From Marispirochaeta sp964554875 (GTDB lineage Bacteria; Spirochaetota; Spirochaetia; JC444; Marispirochaetaceae): a stretch of DNA of 64,000 bases. Within the stretch, counting starts at the first letter, position 1. Each line of letters opens with the position of its first letter. Made by a program: the position numbers and the translations under genes. Positions 34,601 to 42,514 of the stretch are shown here, in pieces. The notes under the pieces were generated by a model. It searched no databases. It had not been told where the DNA came from and saw nothing but the letters and a program-made list of their open reading frames with translations. Where the stretch lies: contig CAZKQJ010000004.1 of the NCBI GenBank assembly GCA_964554875.1, positions 62,001 through 126,000 on the forward strand, written 5' to 3'.

Positions 34601-35938
34601 TTACACCTTTTCGTAACTGAAAGCTTCAAACTTGGTGTATTTGGGAATGAAGGCCACCTTAATGGTTCCAACGGGGCCGTTTCTCTGCTTGGCGACAATA
34701 AGTTCAGTTTCCACGTTGTTTGCATCCTGGGTCCCTTCCTTCTCGCCCCGGTCACGATGAAGAAAGATAACCACGTCGGCATCCTGTTCAATGGACCCCG
34801 ATTCCCGGAGATCCGCCAGGCTTGGGGCCTTTCCTTCCGACTGGCGCCCCACCTGGGAGAGACAGATAATCGGAATATCAAGTTCTCTTGCCAGGGATTT
34901 CAGGGAACGGGAGGTTTCCGCAACCTGCTCGTGACGCGGAACGTTGTATTTGTTTTCCGGTTCGACCAGACCGATATAGTCAACAAAAATCGCCTCTACC
35001 TTTTCCTGCTGACGCATCCTCCGGGCCTGGGCCCGGAGGTCCAGGAGCTTGATATTCGGTGAATCGTCAATAAACAGGGGTGCTTCGTAGATACGCCCTG
35101 CGGCCTCTGTCAACTTATGAAAGTCCGAGGGCTTCAGCATTCCGGTCCTCAAGATGTCCGAAGCTATTCGGGCTTCAGCGGCCACAAGGCGCTGCATCAG
35201 GGCCATATCGGACATCTCAAGGGTAAAAAATCCGACTGGCCGCTTATAGCGGATGGCCATATTGGATGCCATTGTCAGAGCAAAGGCCGTTTTACCCACC
35301 GACGGACGGGCACCGATTACAATGAACTCCGATTTCTGAAATCCCGAGGTCATCTTGTCCAGATCCGCAAAGCCCGACGGAATCCCCGTAAAGCTGTCCT
35401 TGGTATGATACAGCTTCTCGATAGCTTCGATGGTCCTGGCAATTACCTCTCCTGCTGTTTTATAGTGACCCGTGGGGTTCTCTTCGGCAATGTCGAAAAT
35501 CCGCCGCTCCGCCTCTTCTATAATCTGACGGGTCTGGATTGTGTCGTTCTGGGCGTCAGAGATCATTTCATGGGCAACATTGAGCAGGTTGCGACGAAGG
35601 CTCAAGGATCGGACTATGCCAGTGTAATACGCTACGTTGGCACTGGAGGGGGTGGCCTCGGTGAGACCTGATACATAACCAAGTCCGCCTGCCGATTCCA
35701 GATCGCCCTGGTTGCGAAGTTCATCCGTTACGGTAATAAGATCCATGGTTTCTCCCTTGTTAAAAAGGGAAACCATGGCATCAAAAATCTTGCGATGAGC
35801 GGTTTTGAAAAAGTCTCTGCTGCGCAGCTGTTCCAGAACCGTTGCGAAGGTATCGGGATTTAAAAAGACCGCCCCGAGGACGGCCTTTTCGGCCTCCACG
35901 TTATGAGGCGGTACTGAATCTTTAAGGCGTTCAGGCAT
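34601..35938 (-). CDS. dnaB: Replicative DNA helicase DnaB
   Basis: 445 residues. The N-terminal collar begins PPHNVEAEKAVLGAVFLNP; the RecA-like motor has Walker A GARPSVGKTAFAL, Walker B as IFVDYIGL, the SRSLKSLARELDIPIICLSQ motif H3 region (split here), and the arginine-finger region near the end. No intein or insertion. It unwinds DNA ahead of the polymerase and recruits DnaG. It follows rplI by 7 bases, as in many bacteria. Confidence 0.97.
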   Translation of the reverse strand: MPERLKDSVPPHNVEAEKAVLGAVFLNPDTFATVLEQLRSRDFFKTAHRKIFDAMVSLFNKGETMDLITVTDELRNQGDLESAGGLGYVSGLTEATPSSANVAYYTGIVRSLSLRRNLLNVAHEMISDAQNDTIQTRQIIEEAERRIFDIAEENPTGHYKTAGEVIARTIEAIEKLYHTKDSFTGIPSGFADLDKMTSGFQKSEFIVIGARPSVGKTAFALTMASNMAIRYKRPVGFFTLEMSDMALMQRLVAAEARIASDILRTGMLKPSDFHKLTEAAGRIYEAPLFIDDSPNIKLLDLRAQARRMRQQEKVEAIFVDYIGLVEPENKYNVPRHEQVAETSRSLKSLARELDIPIICLSQVGRQSEGKAPSLADLRESGSIEQDADVVIFLHRDRGEKEGTQDANNVETELIVAKQRNGPVGTIKVAFIPKYTKFEAFSYEKV

Positions 35939-35945
35939 TTCCGGC

Positions 35946-36548
35946 CTACTCTTCCTCGCCGATTTCTTCCTTTACACTCTCTTCAGTTATTTCACTTTCA
36001 TCAGCTGCGCTTTCTTCTTCGAAAGCTTCTTCAGAGGATTCCTCTTTTACAGGGGCTTCCTTTTCCGTCTTGACAGAGCCTTTGGGTTCGGAGGCACCGG
36101 TTTTTTCGTCTACGACCAGAAACTGAAGTTCTGCCAGGTTGCTCTCATAGAGCTTTACCCGGGCCTTGTGCTTACCAATCATTTTAACGGTATGTTCAAC
36201 AAGGTCGATCTTTTTACGTTCAACGTGGATGCCTTCCTTTGCCAGGGCATCGGATACTGTGGCATTTGTAACGGAACCAAAGAGTTTCCCCGTATCGCCG
36301 GCGGGCATCGGGATCGTAAGCTCCAGAGTTTCAATCCTCTCCTTGAGACCCATGGCGGCGTTCCGCTTTTCTTCCTTCCGTTTTTCTATCGCCTCACGGC
36401 GCTGTTCGAACATTGCTGCGTTTCCTTTGGTAAAGGGAACGGCCAGCCCCTGGGGAATAAGATAATTCCGGGCATATCCGGGCTTTACGACGCGAACATC
36501 CCCTTCTTCCCCGAGGTTATATACATCTTCTTTGAGAATAATCTTCAT
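35946..36548 (-). CDS. rplI: 50S ribosomal protein L9 with acidic C-terminal extension
   Basis: 200 residues against about 150 for the family. The standard L9 parts are present: the N-domain (MKIILKEDVYNLGEEGDVR...GYARNYLIP), the long connecting helix, and the C-domain (GKLFGSVTNATVSDAL). After about residue 148 comes a tail of about 50 residues made mostly of Glu, Ser and Ala. The tail has no recognised domain. Confidence 0.96.
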   Translation of the reverse strand: MKIILKEDVYNLGEEGDVRVVKPGYARNYLIPQGLAVPFTKGNAAMFEQRREAIEKRKEEKRNAAMGLKERIETLELTIPMPAGDTGKLFGSVTNATVSDALAKEGIHVERKKIDLVEHTVKMIGKHKARVKLYESNLAELQFLVVDEKTGASEPKGSVKTEKEAPVKEESSEEAFEEESAADESEITEESVKEEIGEEE

Positions 36549-36579
36549 ACTGCTTCTTCTCCTTTCGACTTTCCAGAGC

Positions 36580-36900
36580 CTATTTCTTCACAAAGGGAAG
36601 ATAGGCAAGCACGCGGGCCTTTTTAATCTCCAGAGAAAGAGCGCGCTGATGCTTGGCACAGGTACCGGTAATTCTCCGAGGAAGAATTTTTCCCCGCTCT
36701 GTCACAAACCGCCGCAGGGCGTCGGGATTTTTGTAATCCGGCAGCGTATTCTGGGTACAGAATTTGCAGACCTTCCGCCGGAAAAAAGGCTTTCCTCCGC
36801 CCCGGCGAAACCCGCGGCCTCCGTCACGGCCTTCATCGCGGCCATCATTCTGCCGACCGTCGTCTTCTCGTTCTCTATCCTGAGTATCTTCAGAACTCAT
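36580..36900 (-). CDS. rpsR: 30S ribosomal protein S18 with charged N-terminal extension
   Basis: 106 residues against about 75 usually. The core from about residue 38 (FFRRKVCKFC, DYKNPDALRRFV, RITGTCAKHQRAL) is canonical S18 and includes cysteines at CKFC. The first 37 residues are rich in Asp, Arg and Gly (DGRDEGRDGGRGFRRGGG). An AAGGAG site precedes the ATG. S18 pairs with S6, encoded first in the same operon. Confidence 0.96.
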   Translation of the reverse strand: MSSEDTQDREREDDGRQNDGRDEGRDGGRGFRRGGGKPFFRRKVCKFCTQNTLPDYKNPDALRRFVTERGKILPRRITGTCAKHQRALSLEIKKARVLAYLPFVKK

Positions 36901-36944
36901 ATCGTAATTCTCCTTGATCTTCTGCTGTTGTTCCGGTTTTTCGA

Positions 36945-37376
36945 CTAAAAGGGAATATCGTCTTCAAAACCGTCATCCCCGCCACCGGGGGTGTATCGTT
37001 CTACCTGGTCATTCCCATAGGATTGGGAGGATCCACGGGTTTCCCCCCCCTTCGGACCACCGAGAAGCTGAACATTGTTGGCAACCACCTCAACCTTGCT
37101 TCTCGGCTGACCATCCTGCTCCCATCGATTCTGCCGCAGTTCTCCTTCCACGGCAATCTCCTTGCCTTTTACCAGGTATTGCGACAGGTTCTCCGCGGTT
37201 TTTCCGAACACGGTAATATCGAAGAAATTTGCCTCCTCCGTCCACTGATCACCGGACCTCTTTCTGCGGTTTACAGCTATGGAAAGACGGGCAACGGCCA
37301 TACCGGAATTGGTGTACTTCAATTCCGAATCCCGGGTGAGCCGACCTATCAGTATTACATGATTCAAATTCGCCAT
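36945..37376 (-). CDS. ssb: Single-stranded DNA-binding protein
   Basis: 143 residues. The OB fold begins MANLNHVILIGRLTRDSELKY and contains RRKSGDQWTEEANFFDI-type strands (here NRRKRSGDQ). The Gly/Ser-rich linker ends in DDIPF, the acidic tip that recruits repair and replication partners. GGAGGG lies before the ATG. It lies between rpsF and rpsR as in many bacteria. Confidence 0.97.
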   Translation of the reverse strand: MANLNHVILIGRLTRDSELKYTNSGMAVARLSIAVNRRKRSGDQWTEEANFFDITVFGKTAENLSQYLVKGKEIAVEGELRQNRWEQDGQPRSKVEVVANNVQLLGGPKGGETRGSSQSYGNDQVERYTPGGGDDGFEDDIPF

Positions 37377-37394
37377 GGAAGCCCTCCTCAGATT

Positions 37395-37676
37395 TTAGGT
37401 TTCTTTTCTGACAAAGAGGAACTTCAGAACGTCCTGGACGAGTTTGAGCTCCTTGTCGATATCGGCAACCTTCTCGGGCTCTGCGGAAATCTCCAGATAG
37501 CGGTAGTGGCCGCGTTCGATTTTTTTAATGGGATAAGCAAGATCGCGAACGCCCATATCCTCATCCTTGGACGAGGTGAACCCGTATTTTTCCATCAGCT
37601 TTTTCAGGGTATCGTAGCCGTTCTTGTAAGCGTCATCTTCCGGACGGAAAATGACCGTAAGTTCGTACTCTCTCAA
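37395..37676 (-). CDS. rpsF: 30S ribosomal protein S6 (TTG start)
   Basis: 93 residues from a TTG at 37676, which gives M-REYELTVIFRPEDD, exactly the usual S6 start. AGGAGGG lies 5 bases upstream. An ATG at 37691 is in frame but its own codons 2-4 form that Shine-Dalgarno, so it is unlikely to be used. S6 binds the platform of the 30S subunit with S18. First gene of the rpsF-ssb-rpsR-rplI-dnaB group, preceded by a hairpin leader and a promoter. Confidence 0.93.
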   Translation of the reverse strand: MREYELTVIFRPEDDAYKNGYDTLKKLMEKYGFTSSKDEDMGVRDLAYPIKKIERGHYRYLEISAEPEKVADIDKELKLVQDVLKFLFVRKET

Positions 37677-37705
37677 ATTGTCCCTCCTCATGGACTAATA
37701 ATTCG

Positions 37706-37730
37706 ATCCGGAGTAGTATTTTCTCCGGAT
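37706..37730 (-). promoter_or_regulatory. Hairpin in the rpsF leader
   Basis: An 8-bp perfect stem (ATCCGGAG / CTCCGGAT) with a 9-base loop, 30 bases before the rpsF start and 15 bases past the likely transcription start. Known rpsF leaders bind the S6:S18 complex through a CCG-containing bulged hairpin. The CCGGA here could be that element, but the match to the published consensus was not checked. Confidence 0.5.
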
Positions 37731-37744
37731 AAAGAGGTCGGGGC

Positions 37745-37773
37745 AGACTATCACAAGACAATATAACTGTCAA
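37745..37773 (-). promoter_or_regulatory. Likely promoter of the rpsF operon
   Basis: Minus-strand -35 TTGACA (37773-37768), 17-base spacer, -10 TAGTCT (37750-37745). A second TTGACT starts 5 bases upstream of it. It sits between divergently transcribed rpsF and the unknown gene at 37818. Confidence 0.55.
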
Positions 37774-37817
37774 GTCAACTCCTTACTCAGACGATATTTG
37801 TACAGACAGGAGGCGCC

Positions 37818-38273
37818 ATGGGACAGACAATTCACTTTGAAGAGGATTTATATTTCCTGAATGAACTTCTGAACACCCTCGAAAGCGGTATTGCACTGAA
37901 TCTTGACCGTCTCTTCTTCTTCGATAAGATTATAGAGGATATTTTCTTTATAGACACCACCATCGGACGTTTATATTCAGCCCTGGGCGAAAGTTACCGT
38001 ATCGTCCAGGTCGAAAACCTTTCCCAGGGTATTATTACGCTCAAACAGCGTTTTACGGACTTCCTGTCGCGTATTATTTCCAGCTCCACCGGCATGGGAG
38101 AAGCTTTTTCTCCCTTTGTAGAGAAATTCAGCGATATGCACGATTCCCACCGAAGAGACGTGGAGGAACTGCAGCAATCCCTCCTCTCCTCTGACACGCA
38201 GTCGACACCCCGGGAGGTTATTTCCCAGGAAGAGTATCAGTTCCTCTTTCCCTCCGATGACGAAAAGGAATGA
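37818..38273 (+). CDS. Protein of unknown function
   Basis: 151 residues, acidic, predicted largely helical, no signal peptide or membrane segment. The region from about residue 65 to 125 has long amphipathic helices. It is not recognised. A good ribosome site (AGGAGG, 6 bases) precedes the ATG. The 3' end comes 7 bases before the chosen start of the RNA methyltransferase gene, suggesting a two-gene operon divergent from rpsF. Confidence 0.7.
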   Translation: MGQTIHFEEDLYFLNELLNTLESGIALNLDRLFFFDKIIEDIFFIDTTIGRLYSALGESYRIVQVENLSQGIITLKQRFTDFLSRIISSSTGMGEAFSPFVEKFSDMHDSHRRDVEELQQSLLSSDTQSTPREVISQEEYQFLFPSDDEKE

Positions 38274-38280
38274 TACCCGG

Positions 38281-39372
38281 ATGCCTCTGAGAATAGAAAA
38301 ACTGGTCTACGGCGGAGATGGTCTTGCACGGGACGCCGGTCTCGTATGGTTTGTCCCCTTCAGCGCCCCGGGCGACCTGGTCGAGATTGAAGAGACCGCG
38401 TTGAAATCATCCTATCACAGGGGAAAAATACGCAGAATTCTGGAAGAATCGCCCCTCAGAACCGAAGCTCTCTGTCCCTGGTTCGGCAGCTGCGGCGGGT
38501 GTCAGTGGCAGCATATTCAGTATCCGGCTCAGCTTTCCGCAAAAAAGGATATCCTGGTTTCCATGGCGACCAGGGATCTTGTGAATCCCCCTGAAGAGGT
38601 GGAAATCTTCCATTCCCCGGCGGAATGGGAGTACCGCTGCCGCATAAGCCTGCATCGCAGAGAAAAAGAAATCGGATATTTCGCCGCCGGCAGCAGGGAC
38701 CTGGTCCCCATACAGGACTGTCCGATTGCCGAAAGTCCCCTCCGCAGCTGGCTGCAGGAGCTACCCCTCAGTTTCCGCGAGATCGAGAACCTGCCGGAAC
38801 GTTTCGAGCTGCGGAGTGAAGAGGGTACTGTGCGTATTGTCGATACCGGAAAGAACGAGGCATTTCAGCAGGTGAACAGCCTGGGCAACAGCCTGTTGAA
38901 GGATAAACTGCGGAGCCATATTCTCGGGTATTACCCGGAACCCCGGATTTTTGACCTCTTCTGCGGTAACGGAAACCTCTCGCTGCCGCTTTCCGACGCC
39001 GCCGAATCCATCAGCGCGTGGGACGTATCCGCCGAGGCGATTGAAGCCGCCCGGAAAGCGGGGGGCAATGACAGTCGCCTGCACTACTCCCGGAGAAAGG
39101 TGTCCGCTGTTTACGGAGCCCTCAGAAAAGAGGCCGATAAAACTGATGTTCTGATCCTTGATCCACCTCGGAAAGGGGTAAAAAACGAGGCTCCCTTTTT
39201 AGCGAAGCTGCGAATTCCCCTGGTGGCTTATGTTTCCTGTAACCCTGCAAGCCTTATGCGGGATCTGAAGGTCTTTGAAAAGGCGGGCTACAGGCTTGAA
39301 CACCTGGAAGCCTTCGACATGTTCCCCCAGACCTATCACCTTGAGAGTCTCGCCCTGCTCTCCCTGAGATAG
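38281..39372 (+). CDS. 23S rRNA/tRNA uracil-C5 methyltransferase (RumA/TrmA family)
   Basis: 363 residues. An N-terminal TRAM-like RNA-binding domain (KLVYGGDGLARD...VPFSAPGD) is followed by an iron-sulphur cluster site C65-x5-C71-x2-C74 (CPWFGSCGGCQWQH) with a fourth cysteine in PIQDCPIAE. The SAM-binding loop is FDLFCGNGNLSLPL, then LDPPRKG and the catalytic SCNP. It methylates uracil at C5 in rRNA or tRNA; the exact position is not deducible. The ATG at 38281 fits the TRAM start; an ATG at 38257 has no ribosome site. Confidence 0.9.
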   Translation: MPLRIEKLVYGGDGLARDAGLVWFVPFSAPGDLVEIEETALKSSYHRGKIRRILEESPLRTEALCPWFGSCGGCQWQHIQYPAQLSAKKDILVSMATRDLVNPPEEVEIFHSPAEWEYRCRISLHRREKEIGYFAAGSRDLVPIQDCPIAESPLRSWLQELPLSFREIENLPERFELRSEEGTVRIVDTGKNEAFQQVNSLGNSLLKDKLRSHILGYYPEPRIFDLFCGNGNLSLPLSDAAESISAWDVSAEAIEAARKAGGNDSRLHYSRRKVSAVYGALRKEADKTDVLILDPPRKGVKNEAPFLAKLRIPLVAYVSCNPASLMRDLKVFEKAGYRLEHLEAFDMFPQTYHLESLALLSLR

Positions 39373-39377
39373 TTTTT

Positions 39378-40487
39378 TCAGTCATCCCTTTCATCCAGGA
39401 ACACCGTTTCCTCCGGACGGGCTATGACCGCCGGGGCCTCTTTGCCGAGAATTTCAGTGATTTTTGATGAGTGCCGACCGATAAGCTTATCCAGTTCAGC
39501 GGATGAAAAATTGGAAATGATTTTTGCAATGTCGTTTATCTGTACAACAGCACCGGCGGGAAAACTGCCTTCAACGGCAGTCAGTCCTTTAGGCAGCAGA
39601 CTTTTATGTTCCCGCAGAGCCCTTGCCGCACCTTCGTCGATTCGGAGGTATCCTTCCGGCCAGCTGTAGAGTATCCAGCGTTTGCGGTTCTTTATTCTGG
39701 GCCGGGCAAGAAAGAGGGTTCCTATTTCTTCTCCGGAGATAATTCTTTCCAGGACCTTCTCCGTGTTCCCATGGGCCAGCACAACCCTGCAGCCTGCCCG
39801 GCGGGCAATCTTGACGGCATCCAGTTTTGTGCGCATCCCCCCGGTGGAATGGGCGCTGCCTGCACTGCCGGCGGCGGCAAGAATCTCGGGGGTAAGTTCC
39901 TCAACTATACTCAAGGGCTTCGCATCGCTGGTGCTTCGCGGGTCGGCATCATACAGGGCATCGATGTCCGTCATGAGGATGAGAAGATCCGCATCGATCT
40001 TGCTGGCGACAAGAGCGCTCAGGCGGTCGTTTTCGCCAAAGGCATTCCCGATTTCGCTGGTAGAGACACTGTCGTTTTCATTTACGATAGGGAGCACCCG
40101 CAGAGAAAAGAGGGTTTCCAGGGAATCCCGCAGGGTAAGGTAGCTTTTTCTGTTGTTCAGAACTTCCGGCGTCAAGAGCAGCTGGGCAATATTGACCTCA
40201 AGCTTGCCGAATACCGAACGGTAGGCCTGCATCAGCAGCGGCTGTCCGATGGCCGCGCAGGCCTGTCGCATGTTTATTTTGCTTACCCTGCCGCTTAAGC
40301 CGAGCTCCTTCGCCCCCATACCTACGGCCCCGGAGGTCACAACTACAACCTGAAGTCCCCTCGCCCGCAGAACACAGATATCCTCGGCGACTTTTCTGAG
40401 AAAATCTTCCCGCACGCCGTCGGGCGATGATAGGAGGTTGGTCCCGATCTTGACGACTACCCGTTTACAGTAAGAAAAATCGCGCAT
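39378..40487 (-). CDS. proB: Glutamate 5-kinase (with PUA domain)
   Basis: 369 residues. The kinase domain starts KRVVVKIGTNLLS and has VTSGAVGMGAKEL, VPIVNENDSVS (here LPIVNENDSVS) and the GGMRTKLDAVKIARRAGC block. From about residue 275 a PUA domain follows (SLLPKGLTAVEGSFPAGAVV). It catalyses the first step of proline synthesis. Its ATG shares one base with the proA stop (TGATG), so translation is coupled. Confidence 0.97.
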   Translation of the reverse strand: MRDFSYCKRVVVKIGTNLLSSPDGVREDFLRKVAEDICVLRARGLQVVVVTSGAVGMGAKELGLSGRVSKINMRQACAAIGQPLLMQAYRSVFGKLEVNIAQLLLTPEVLNNRKSYLTLRDSLETLFSLRVLPIVNENDSVSTSEIGNAFGENDRLSALVASKIDADLLILMTDIDALYDADPRSTSDAKPLSIVEELTPEILAAAGSAGSAHSTGGMRTKLDAVKIARRAGCRVVLAHGNTEKVLERIISGEEIGTLFLARPRIKNRKRWILYSWPEGYLRIDEGAARALREHKSLLPKGLTAVEGSFPAGAVVQINDIAKIISNFSSAELDKLIGRHSSKITEILGKEAPAVIARPEETVFLDERDD

Positions 40488-41785
40488 CAGCTGATATCCA
40501 GCTTGCGGTGGGTAAAGTGCTTTTTTCCCGAGGCATAGTCCGCGACGATCTGTCCCTTTCCGATCAGCTTGTACTTGTATGTAAGCAATCCTTCAAGACC
40601 AACAGGGCCCCGGGCGTGGAGTTTTCCGGTGCTGATTCCGACTTCGGCACCGAAACCGTAGCGAAACCCGTCAGAAAACCTGGTGCTGCAGTTTGCGAAT
40701 ACATTGGCCGAATCAACCCGGGAGCTGAAGTAATCCCATGCCGCCTCGTCGGTGGCGACAATCGCGTCGGTATGCCCGGAACCGTAACGGTTGATATGTT
40801 CCACAGCCGCTTCCAGTCCCTCAACCGCCTTTATCGACACAATCAGGTCCAGGTACTCGGTACTCCAGTCTTCTTCCACGGCTTCTTCAAGTTCAGGTAT
40901 CAGTTCCCTGCAGACAGGACAGGCTTTTATTCTGACTCCTGCCTCTTCCAGGGCCGCAAGCAGTACAGGCAGAATGATTTTTACAACAGCTTTATCAATC
41001 AGAATGGTTTCCGTGGCATTGCAAACCGCCACATACTGGGCCTTCCCGTCCACAGCTATCCGAACCGCAGTTCCGAGATCGGCTGAGGTGTGAATGTAGG
41101 TATGACAGATACCGTCGGCATGCCCCATAACGGGAATACGGCTGTTATCCATTATATAACGGACAAACTCGTTGGATCCCCGGGGAACGAGAAGATCTAT
41201 CTCGCTATCCATGGAGAGCATCTGGGCAACCTCCTCCCGGGACTCGATATTGTAAATCCAGGCTTCAGGCAGCCCTTCCCTCAAAGCCCCTTCAGCAATA
41301 CAGGAGGCAAGGACACGATTGGTTTCCAGGGCTTCCCGTCCGCCTTTCAGAAGCACAGAGTTTCCGCTCTTGAGACAGAGGGTCGATATCTGGACCAGGG
41401 CGTCAGGACGGGATTCAAAAATCATGCCGATAACGCCAATGGGGCAACTTACTCGATACAATTCCAGCCCTTCATCAAGTTCGGTGGCGAGTTGAATCCT
41501 GCCGACCGGATCATCCAGGGCAATAAGAGCTTCGATTCCTTTTATTACCCCAGCCAGCTTGTTTTCGTCAAAGACCAGGCGTTTGAGAAGAGGATGCGCG
41601 ACTCCCTCACTTTTTGCCTGGGCGATGTCCCTGTTGTTGGCATCAAAGATGGCTTTTTCGTTTTCCCTCAGAACCGTAATAATTGATTCAAGAGCCCGGT
41701 TTTTCTGTTCGCTCCGTAAAACAGCCATTTCAACAGCTGCATTCCGTGCTCGTTGTGCGGCTTCGTGCATATTTTGATTGTTCAT
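40487..41785 (-). CDS. proA: Gamma-glutamyl phosphate reductase
   Basis: 432 residues of the aldehyde dehydrogenase-like ProA family. Visible blocks: PIGVIGMIFESRPDALVQ near 115, NSVLLKGGREA, GHADGICHTYI, the catalytic cysteine region VAVCNATETILID near 255, and FGAEVGISTGKLHARGPVGLEGLLTYK near the C-terminus (in two parts). It reduces glutamyl phosphate to the semialdehyde. The order here is proA then proB; many bacteria have proB first. Confidence 0.97.
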   Translation of the reverse strand: MNNQNMHEAAQRARNAAVEMAVLRSEQKNRALESIITVLRENEKAIFDANNRDIAQAKSEGVAHPLLKRLVFDENKLAGVIKGIEALIALDDPVGRIQLATELDEGLELYRVSCPIGVIGMIFESRPDALVQISTLCLKSGNSVLLKGGREALETNRVLASCIAEGALREGLPEAWIYNIESREEVAQMLSMDSEIDLLVPRGSNEFVRYIMDNSRIPVMGHADGICHTYIHTSADLGTAVRIAVDGKAQYVAVCNATETILIDKAVVKIILPVLLAALEEAGVRIKACPVCRELIPELEEAVEEDWSTEYLDLIVSIKAVEGLEAAVEHINRYGSGHTDAIVATDEAAWDYFSSRVDSANVFANCSTRFSDGFRYGFGAEVGISTGKLHARGPVGLEGLLTYKYKLIGKGQIVADYASGKKHFTHRKLDIS

Positions 41786-41826
41786 AGCAGATACCTGTCA
41801 GATTGATTTCGGGATACCCTGTCTGT

Positions 41827-42315
41827 CTAGGCGTACCCTATTATTTGATTCTTGTCTATAGGTATCTCACGGTCGACGGGAAGATCGAGGGAAATAAAGG
41901 TTTCGGTGGACTGGATTTCCGGCATCTCCTGCAGCCGGTCGGTCAGGAAATTATGCAGCCCACGAGTGTTCTTTGCAACAACCTTGATAAAAAAGTTGTA
42001 GGCTCCGGTGGTGGAATGGACCTCGATTATCTCGTCAAAATCCTTGAGTTTTTGTACAACAATGTTGTAATCCCGTGCGTTATGCAGGTTTATTCCCACA
42101 AAGGCACAGACCTCGAATCCCAGCATCTGCATGTCGACAATTATTCGGGATCCTTTGATTATGCCCAGTTCCTTTAACTTGTTGTAACGCACATGGACTG
42201 TTCCTCCAGATACCGAAAGGTCCCGGGCTATTTCCTGAAACGGACGACGAGCGTCCTGCTGCAGAATGCGAATAATATTCAGGTCCAGTTCATCAAGTTC
42301 GTGGCCCGCCGCCAT
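41827..42315 (-). CDS. Lrp/AsnC-family transcriptional regulator
   Basis: 162 residues. An N-terminal helix-turn-helix (LDELDLNIIRILQQDARRPF, then IARDLSVSGGTVHVRYNKL) precedes the RAM ligand-binding domain (GFEVCAFVGINL, TGAYNFFIKVVA). Such regulators sense amino acids. It sits immediately downstream of no gene and 42 bases ahead of proA on the same strand, so it could control proA-proB and itself. A TATAAT lies at 42364-42359 on its strand, and an AT-rich dyad at 42402-42425 is a possible binding site. Confidence 0.93.
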   Translation of the reverse strand: MAAGHELDELDLNIIRILQQDARRPFQEIARDLSVSGGTVHVRYNKLKELGIIKGSRIIVDMQMLGFEVCAFVGINLHNARDYNIVVQKLKDFDEIIEVHSTTGAYNFFIKVVAKNTRGLHNFLTDRLQEMPEIQSTETFISLDLPVDREIPIDKNQIIGYA

Positions 42316-42401
42316 GCGCCCTCCTCTTAATGAAGTTTCGGCCTCAGATTAGGTAAATATTATAATTTTTTCAAGTAAGAAGGAAGAATTTTTTTAATCA
42401 T

Positions 42402-42425
42402 ACAAGTATTTCATAAATTATTTGT
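42402..42425. promoter_or_regulatory. AT-rich dyad between the Lrp-type regulator and the RecQ-like gene
   Basis: A 24-base imperfect inverted repeat (half sites ACAAGTATTTCAT and, on the other strand, ACAAATAATTTAT, 10 of 13 positions alike) in the very AT-rich 199-base divergent region. Lrp/AsnC proteins bind such sites. The region between 42430 and 42514 also holds a weak plus-strand promoter candidate (TTGATT ... TAGTAT). Confidence 0.4.
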
Positions 42426-42514
42426 AATATACTCACCTTTGATTAATAGCGCCCTGTAGCGATAGTATCCTGCTTGTTCAAAATCAGCTGAAGGTTCTCC
42501 CGGTTATAGATACT

